From: Candidatus Altimarinota bacterium
GTDB lineage: Bacteria > Patescibacteriota > Gracilibacteria > BD1-5 > UBA6164
Direction: 5' to 3'
DNA: 35,199 nucleotides
NCBI GenBank assembly: GCA_026988025.1
Contig: JALSMB010000063.1
Coordinates: 1-35,199 of the forward strand
The notes below the pieces were generated by a model, which worked only from the letters and a program-made list of their open reading frames with translations, ran no database searches and was not told the DNA's origin. Of the stretch, positions 28,278 through 35,199 are shown in pieces. Position 1 is the stretch's first letter; each line of letters begins with the position of its first letter. The translations under genes were made by a program, and so were the position numbers.

Positions 28278-29573
28278 ATGCATTTAGATTTAACACATAC
28301 TTGGGTAGGATACTTAATTTTAGTTTTTTTTGTTGTAGGATATTATTTTATTGCTCGTGAGGAAAAATATCGTATAAATAAAGCTAAGCCAGCTTTATTT
28401 ATTTGAACGACTAGTTTTTTATTAATTTGAATATATTTTGCACTGAATTGATATGATACACACTTATTAAATGAAGAAATTGAGAAATTAATTGTTGAAA
28501 TATCTCAAATATTTTTCTTTTTATTAGTTGCTATGACTTATATAGAAGTTATGGTAGATAGATGAGTATTTGATGTTTTAAGAAAAAAACTTATTCATAA
28601 ATGATATACATATAAAAAACTTTTTTGGGTAGTTTGATTAATAGCTTTTTTCTTATCTCCAATAGCAGATAATCTTACTACAGCTCTTATTTTATCAACT
28701 GTTGTTATTGCTATATCAAATGATAAAAAATTTATAGTAGCTTCTGCTATAAATATAGTTGTTGCAGCCAATGCCTGATGAGCATGGTCACCATTTTGAG
28801 ATATTACAACTCTTATGGCATGGACAGAAGGTAAAGCAGATTTTCTAAATTTTTTGACTCTTTTCCCAGCAGCTTTTTTATGATGGTTAACAACAGCATG
28901 ATTTTTATCAATGTTTTTACCTAAATGAAAAATAGATTCATGACATCATAAAGATGCTCATCTAAAGTTAGGTTCAAAAATAATTATTTGATTATGAATA
29001 TTAACTATAGTCTTATCTATCATTAGTCATCAATTTTTACATTTGCCAGCAATGTGGGGTATGATGTTTTGATTGTCTTTATTACAATTATTTTCGTATA
29101 GATTAAAGGTTAAACATTGACATGAAAAATCATTTAATATATTTCATTCAATTAAAAAAACAGAAATAGACACTTTGATATTTTTCTTTTGAATATTAGC
29201 TGCTGTTTGATCATTAGATTTTATATGATATTTAAAATATATTACTAATTATTATGAATTAGTTTGAGTTAATGCTTGAAATATATCTGTATGAATATTA
29301 TCAGCTATTATTGATAATATACCTGTAATGAGTGCAGTTTTAAAATCACCACTTGAAATGGATTTAGCTGGATGGTTAATGCTTACATTAACTGTATGAA
29401 TATGAGGTTCGCTTATTAGTTTTGGTTCAGCAGCTTGAGTAGGTGTTATGGCTAAAATGAAATGAATATATACTTTTAATTCTCATATGAAATTTTTTCC
29501 AATTATTTTAATATGATATATTGTATCAATTGGAGTATTTTATATACAGTTTTATTATTTGGGATGGTATTAA
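28278..29573 (+). CDS. nhaD: NhaD-type Na+/H+ antiporter
   Basis: A 431-residue ion-transporter superfamily member that exchanges Na+ or Li+ for H+. Family marks: SPIADNLTTALILST, then VVAANAGGAWSPFGDITTLMAW, then SAIIDNIPVMSAVL and GSAAGVGVMAKMKG near the C terminus. The two Asp-Asn pairs lie in the unwound helices that bind the ion. Around eleven membrane helices; length normal. Sodium handling fits the nearby MscS and K+ channel genes as part of ion and turgor control. Confidence 0.92.
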
Positions 29574-29610
29574 AAAAGTTTAGTTATTTTGTATAACTAA
29601 ACTTTTTTAT
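29572..29610. terminator. Bidirectional terminator shared by nhaD and radA
   Basis: A perfect 16-bp stem (29572-29587 with 29593-29608), loop TTTGT. It includes parts of both stop codons of the convergent genes. Confidence 0.9.
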
Positions 29611-30926
29611 TTTAATTTATTAACTAAATCTGAAATATTATTTATTAAAATAATTTCAGATTTTTTTGTTTTTATATTAGTTTTAGGAGAAAAGATATAT
29701 TTAAATCACATTTTTTCAGCTTCTTTAATTCTTTTCTCTAAATGAATAGGTTTTTTAACTTTACCTGTTAAAGATATTTCTCCTATATATATTGAATCTT
29801 TAGGAAGAGGTTTATTTAATTTACTTGATATAATAGATGCTGCAAGACTTAAATCTATACCAGGTTCCTCTATTTTTAATCATCTAGCTATATTTGTATA
29901 AACATCATGAGATTCAAGTTTTATAGGAGAGTATTTTCATAGTACAGCTACTATTAAGTCTAGCTTTGAACTATTTATTCATCTTGCTGACCTTTTAGGA
30001 TATCCAAACTTTGTATATGTTGTAAGACTCTCTGTTTCTATAATAATTGGTCTTGTTCATTCAATAGTTATAGAAAGGCTAGATCATATAGTTGCTTCAG
30101 TAGAATTTATAAATTCTAATCATGGATTTTTTAAATCAACTAACCCTTTTTCCTGCATAGTAAAAATACCAATTTCAGAAGTTGCTCAAAATCTATTTTT
30201 AAGAGCTCTTAGGATTCTAAGATTATCATACTTATCTCATTCAAAATAAAGAACAGTATCTACCATGTGTTCTAATGTTTTTGGTCATGCTAAATTTCAA
30301 TCTTTATTAATATGTCATATTATAAATACAGCTGTATTAGTTGTTTTTGCATATGAAACTAAAAGCTCTGTTATATATCTAACTTGAGATACACTTCATG
30401 TAACACCAGTAATATTATTTGAATGCATTACTGATATAGAATCAATAATTAATAATTTACATGGATTTTTAGAAAGTGTCTCTAATATATTTTCTATACA
30501 ACTTTCTCATAATACTTTCATATTATTTCAAGTAATTCATAATCTATCAGCTCTTGATGATATTTGATAAGGAGTTTCTTCTCCTGATATATATACTATT
30601 TCTTCATCTATTAAATTACCTAACTGAAGAGTTATAGTTGATTTTCAAATTCAAGGTTCTCATGATAATAAAACTACTCAACCTGGTATTACTCATCAAC
30701 CTAATACATTATTTAATTCACTAGACTTTGTAACTATTTTTTCTAGAGAGTTATCTTTTTTTATTGTTTTGATATTAGCTAATTCTTTAGCTTCTCATTT
30801 AATAATTCAATTTTTTCAGCTTATTTTTGATTCTTTAAATTCTTTTAATGAATCCCATTCTTTACAAAATGAACATTGTCATTGCCATTTAATAGATTCA
30901 TTTCAACAGTTTGTACAATGGTACAT
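29607..30926 (-). CDS. radA: DNA repair protein RadA (Sms)
   Basis: A 439-residue branch-migration helicase used in recombination. The N-terminal zinc finger is YHCTNCGNESIKWQGQCSFC. The RecA-like ATPase has Walker A SGEPGIGKST, with the glycines encoded by TGA, and the RadA-specific KNRFGATSEIGIF motif. The C-terminal Lon-like domain holds SAGINSSKLDLIVAVLGK and YIGEISLTGKVKK. Length is normal (about 450). It is divergent from the OB-fold gene across a 128-base, almost pure A/T spacer. Confidence 0.95.
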
Positions 30927-31054
30927 AGGTATATATTTTATATTATAAGTATATATTAAGTATATAAAATATATATATTATTGCAAATTTTTTATATTGC
31001 TTAATATTTTTTTTTAGTTATGCTTTCAGAAATTAGATTTTAATTAAAAAATAT

Positions 31055-31678
31055 ATGGCAAAAGAAAATGAATTAATGTATGGTAAATTTCAAGGCTGAG
31101 ATAAATTTTGATTTTTTATTCCAGAAGATAGAGAAGCATTTGGTGGTGATTTTTATGTTGATGCTGAAAATTTTGGTTTAGCTCAGGATTGAGATAAAGT
31201 TGAAGCTAGAGCTTTAAAAAAGTTCAAAGGAAAAAAACCAGAAGCAAAAATAATTACAGCTTATGGTAGAACAGCACAAAAAAATCAAGCTAAATTTATT
31301 GAATGAGTTTATTCAGGATGAGATGGTAATTTTGGTTTTATAGATGTTCCAGGAGAAAAAAAATGATTTTTCGTATATTGAGCTAAAAAGAATTGAGCTA
31401 ATGATTGAGATAGTGTTAAGGCAGAATTAGTTGATTTTAATTGAAGAAAAGAAGCAATAGTTGTTAAAATACTTAAATCTGAAGAAGAATTAGTTATTTG
31501 AAAATTTCAAGATAGGGATAAATTTGGTTTTGTTATACCAGATAGAAGTAATAAAAATGATGTTTTTATTGCAGGAGGTAGAAAAAACTGAGCAAAAGAT
31601 GGAGAAATGGTTGAAGCTAGAATTATAAAAAGAGGTGGTAAAAATGCTGAAGGTGTTATAGTTAGAATTTTAGATTAA
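31055..31678 (+). CDS. Triple OB/cold-shock-domain protein, probable RNA-binding
   Basis: A 207-residue protein made of three tandem repeats, each resembling the OB/cold-shock domain at the N terminus of RNase R and RNase II: residues 10-55 (GKFQGGDKFGFFIPED, then AQDGDKVEARAL), 84-127 (GVYSGGDGNFGFIDVPG, then ANDGDSVKAELV) and 149-192 (GKFQDRDKFGFVIPDRS, then AKDGEMVEARII). No nuclease domain. The next gene is RNase R, which has its own two such domains. It may present RNA to RNase R or act as a chaperone; this is inference from family and position. Known as a single polypeptide family: none that I can name. Confidence 0.75.
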
Positions 31679-31695
31679 TCTTTAATTTAAACATT

Positions 31696-31740
31696 AAAAA
31701 AATAAATAGTCAAATAATCTTTTGACTATTTATTTTTTTA
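31696..31740 (+). terminator. Terminator between the OB protein and RNase R
   Basis: A perfect 19-bp stem (31696-31714 with 31721-31739) and 6-base loop, the longest hairpin in the window. Its descending arm contains TTGACT. Confidence 0.88.
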
Positions 31741-31749
31741 ATTTATATT
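31722..31749 (+). promoter_or_regulatory. Probable RNase R promoter overlapping the terminator
   Basis: TTGACT at 31722-31727 lies in the terminator's right arm, followed by a 16-base spacer and TATATT at 31744-31749. The start would be near 31757, about 23 bases before the ATG. Confidence 0.5.
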
Positions 31750-31779
31750 TAATGTATTAATAACTTAATTTTTATACTT

Positions 31780-33759
31780 ATGGCTGATAAAATTGTTTGA
31801 GAATTTAAGGATTTTTGAGGTTTTTGACTAATAGATGATGAATATCTTATTATGAATGGTGATGAAAATGGAGCTATGTCTGGTGATCAAGTTGAAGCTA
31901 TAAATGTTTCTACGAATCCTAATATGACTATGTATAAAATTATTTCAGTGATTGATGAAACGAAAGATTTAGTGGAAAGTATTTCTGAAAATATAAAATT
32001 TTTAAAATGAATTTACCGTAAGTCATTAAATTGAAAATGATGATATGTTAGATATTCTAGAACTGAGAAAGATGTTTTTATTTGAAATTGAGATATTTTA
32101 TGATTAAAAAATTGAGATAAAGTTACTTTTTCTATTTTAACGGATGAAAAGTGAAATAAAACATGATTATTAAAAGAGGTTGTACAAAAAGCATGAGATC
32201 AATTAAAATGAGCTATTGATTTTTTCAATGATGATTCAAGAATAGATATATTTAAAATTGCTTCTGAAGAATGAGCTAGAGTTGTTTGGCCTAAAGAAGT
32301 TGTAGATGAAGTTGAAGGACTAGACTGAAATATAGATGTAAATGAGATTGAGAAAAGAGAAGATTTAAGAGAATTATTTACTATTACTATTGATTGAGCT
32401 GATAGTAAAGATTTAGATGATGCAATTAGTATTGAAGATTTATGAGAAGACTGATATAAACTATATGTTCATATTGCAGATGTTACTCATTATGTAAAAG
32501 AAGATTGAAATCTTGATATAGAAGCATTAGAAAGAGCAACTTCAATTTATTTAGTAGATAAGGTTATTCCAATGTTGCATGAAAGATTATCTAATGATTT
32601 ATGTAGTCTTAATCCAAATACAGATAAACTTACTCTTACTTGTGAATTGTTAATAGATAATGATTGAAATATTAATTTAGAAGATTCAAAAGTATATGAA
32701 TCAATAATTAATACAGATTATAGAACAACATATAAAGAAATTGAAGAATTAAGAGAAAATAAAATTTGAGAATGAAATGAATTATTATTTTGATGAATTA
32801 TAGATAATACATTAGTTAAATTAATAAATAATTCTGAAAAACTAGCAAATATTCTTAATATTAATACTAGAGAAAATGGGGAACTTGAATTTGATTTTCC
32901 TGAAACTAAAGTAATTTTAGATAATAAATGAAATCCTATAGATTTTAAGCCGTATCCAAAATATCCTTCAAATGATTGGATTAAAGCATTTATGGTTGCT
33001 GCAAATAGAACTGTTTCTGAAAAATATGAACAAACTCCTTTTTTACATAGAACTCATTTATCACCAAAAACTGAATTAATAGAAAAATTAAATGAAATAT
33101 TAAATTTATTAGAAACTAATTTAAAAATTTCAACTAATCCAAACCCATCAGATTTTTCAAAATTATTATTAGAAATAGAATGACATTCAAAACAAAGATT
33201 TCTAGAAAAAACTATTTTATTAACTATGCAAAAAGCAAATTATACTCATGAAAGAGAATGACATTTTGGTTTAGCTATTGATTATTATAGTCATTTTACT
33301 TCACCTATTAGGAGATATCCTGATTTACAAATTCATAGAATTATAAAAGAATGTATACATAATAATTGAGAATTATTAGAAGATAGAAATTATCATTATG
33401 AATCAATTTTAGAATCAGTAGCAGAAAAATCTAGTATGCAACAAGATTTATCAGTAAAAATAGAAAGAGAAGTTAATAAATTGATGTGAGTTAAATATAT
33501 GAAAGATAAGATTTGAGAACAGTTTAATTGATATTTTGCTTGAATTGATCAGAGATGAGTCTTTGTTGAACTTGAAAATACTATTACTTGAGTAATTAGA
33601 GATGAAAAAAGGTATAAATTAAATTCTATTTGAGAAAAAGCAATATTATTTAGTTTAACTGACAGTAATTGAGATGAATATAATGTTTGAGATTCAGTTA
33701 AAATAAAAGTTACTTCAATTGATGAAGAAAAAATGATTATAAATTTTGATATAGTTTAA
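31780..33759 (+). CDS. rnr: Exoribonuclease RNase R (RNB family)
   Basis: A 659-residue 3'-5' exoribonuclease that degrades structured RNA. Two N-terminal cold-shock domains (about residues 5-45 and 75-125) come first. The RNB catalytic domain has the metal-binding aspartates in [14 protein letters not shown] (Asp208, Asp211, Asp213, Asp214). The other RNB signature, [15 protein letters not shown], is at about 506-520. A C-terminal S1 domain ([18 protein letters not shown] and onward) closes the protein. The length is somewhat shorter than E. coli RNase R (813), lacking its basic tail. Ends 23 bases before the next nuclease gene. Confidence 0.93.
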
Positions 33760-33782
33760 TAATAAATATTAATTAAAATATT

Positions 33783-35199
33783 ATGGCAAATGTAAAAATT
33801 AAATATCTTTGATGAATTGAAGATGAAAAACAATGATCAAGCTTAACTTGATCAGCTACTTTAATGACAGCAGATATATTTGATTGAATAAAAGTTTTAA
33901 TTGATTTTTGAATGAATCAATGAGGTTTAAGGGAAACTGAATTAAATAATAAAGTAGATGAACAAGCTATTGATGCTGATTATTTAGTTGTTACTCATGC
34001 TCATATGGATCATATTTGAAGATTACCATTATTGGTTAAAAAATGATTTAAATGAGAGATTGTTACCTCTAGTATGACTAAGCAATTGATGGTTATTATG
34101 CTTAGTGATTATGTAAAACTTACAAAAGATAAAATAGAGTCATTAGAAAAAGATAATAAAAATAAATGATTAAAATTAAGAAGATTTTTGAAATTAGTTA
34201 AGTTAGAAAAAGAAATTAGATCAAATTGATTAAAAAAAGAAGAAAAACAAAAAAAAGAAAATACTTTGTCTAAAATAGTTTGAAAGTCTAACTTGAAAAC
34301 TTTATTAAAAGAAGCTAAAGACTATCTAAAAAAAATGGAAGTTGAGTCAGAATTAGATATTGAAAAAGCTTTAAATAATAGTATCCCTACATTATTATAT
34401 GATATAGATGATGTATATAAAACAATGAAGTTGGTATCAACTTTGGAAGTTTGAGAAGAAATGGATTTAATGAATCATATTTGTTTAACTAAGATAGATT
34501 CTGAGATAATAGACGAAATACCAGAAATGGTTAAGAATAATAATTATGATAAATCAATTTTTATTATGCCTCATTTAAAAAGTTCTATTATATCAAAATG
34601 GAATTCACATATTGAAGAAGTTTATGAAATATCAAAAGAAAATAAAGAATTGAGAATTAAATTAAGGGTGGCATTAGGTATTAAAAATAAAGAAACAGAG
34701 TATATTAATAATGATGATTTTACTTACTCTGAGGCAGTTACTTTTTTAGATAAATATAGTATTGCTTCAAGAAAGGATATTGATAAATTAAAAGATTTAA
34801 TTCCTGAATTAAGATATACACAAGAAGATGTCGATAAAGCTACTGATTTGTTAAAAAGTGCATTTAATCAACCTAATGAAAAAGTAGTAGAAGCTTTTAA
34901 ACTCAGGTTTTATGATGCATGACATATAGAATGATCAGTATCTTTAATTGTGACAGCTGTTACTAAAAAAGTAGAATATATTGCATGATGAGATTTTAAA
35001 AAACAACATTCTAATAATAATGTGTATAAAAAAATAATAAAAGAACATAAAAATTTTTGATTCTCATGAGATAGATGAAAAACTACTGATCCAAATCTTT
35101 CGTGAACACCTGAAATTCCAGATTTAAGATTTGATTATTATCAATCAGAATCTACTTATTCATGACGTAATCACCCTTCAAAAGATGAAGAATTTATGA
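33783..35199 (+). CDS. Metallo-beta-lactamase ribonuclease (CPSF/RNase J type), partial, with a large insertion
   Basis: At least 472 residues, cut by the right edge. The metal motifs are LIDFGMNQGG, HAHMDHIG at 72-79, FYDAGHIEGSVSL with His381, and AGGDFK with Asp404; SESTYSGRNHP follows, typical of the beta-CASP ribonucleases that cut or trim RNA. The distance between the HxHxDH motif and His381 is about 300 residues, versus roughly 70-90 in RNase J and CPSF73. The extra 220 or so residues (about 100-360) are helical, charged and rich in Lys and Glu, perhaps an RNA-binding or regulatory arm. The gene lies 23 bases after RNase R, forming an RNA-turnover unit. Confidence 0.85.

Noticed and set aside
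30927..31054. Alternating TATA-rich stretch between radA and the OB gene as a possible replication origin
   Set aside because: It is only 128 bases, with no DnaA-box cluster and no dnaA or dnaN nearby; AT-richness is general here.
1..35199. Many apparent pseudogenes with repeated in-frame stops
   Set aside because: All the stops are TGA and fall on glycine positions, so this is a reassigned codon, not gene decay.
1..35199. CRISPR arrays, insertion sequences or prophage
   Set aside because: No regularly spaced repeats, transposase, integrase or phage structural motifs were found on either strand.

Overview
The window is about 35 kb of very AT-rich bacterial DNA in which in-frame TGA is read as glycine (genetic code 25). 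Read that way, every strand switch resolves into intact, closely packed genes. Invariant family glycines are spelled TGA, for example both middle glycines of SGGVDS in MnmA, the TGYG filter of a potassium channel, GPTGSGK in two secretion ATPases, and FSGGP in a serine protease. All complete genes end in TAA or TAG. Code 25 plus this composition points to the candidate phyla Absconditabacteria (SR1) or Gracilibacteria. The sequence alone does not separate the two.

Layout, left to right. 1-888 (minus): start of endonuclease III, overlapped by a small TIM-barrel protein. 952-2057 (plus): UPF0489 protein and thioredoxin. 2104-3875 (minus): glycosyltransferase then HrcA repressor. 3947-6055 (plus): DUF167 protein, two small membrane proteins, MnmA. 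6088-6860 (minus): a compositionally foreign single-gene cassette coding for a secreted protein. 6892-8807 (minus): MscS channel and voltage-gated K+ channel. 8972-13348 (plus): RecQ, a PilB/GspE-type ATPase, two small unknown genes. 13380-15550: a type IV prepilin and an LPXTG surface protein, divergently transcribed, then a LemA-like protein. 15655-18116 (plus): secE-nusG-unknown-greA-DUF212 operon. 18150-20526 (minus): a small membrane protein and GlmS. 20596-22350 (plus): tRNA-Gln, a structured leader, ribosomal protein L21, a LysM-CHAP cell-wall hydrolase. 22376-25782: two exported proteins (one pilus-minor-protein-like), a second PilB/GspE ATPase, and a trypsin-like protease. 25869-29573 (plus): NUDIX hydrolase, YeeE/YedE sulfur-type transporter, NhaD-type antiporter. 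29607-30926 (minus): RadA. 31055-35199 (plus): a triple cold-shock/OB protein, RNase R, and a metallo-beta-lactamase ribonuclease that runs off the window.

Main themes. The content fits a reduced, single-membrane-like, surface-active cell: type IV pilus parts, a sortase-signal protein, a peptidoglycan hydrolase, ion channels and transporters, and few biosynthetic genes. RNA metabolism is concentrated at the right end. No mobile element, CRISPR array or phage gene was seen. No stretch over 300 bases lacks a gene; the longest intergenic gaps are about 190 bases. Shine-Dalgarno sequences are mostly absent or weak. Intrinsic terminators are very clear, and several promoters show TTGACT, a 16-base spacer and a TATAAT-like -10 box.

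No wholly new system can be proved from sequence alone. The best candidates are the foreign TGA-free cassette, the triple-OB protein beside RNase R and an insertion-bearing ribonuclease, the divergent pilin/LPXTG pair sharing an inverted repeat, and the structured RNA ahead of L21.
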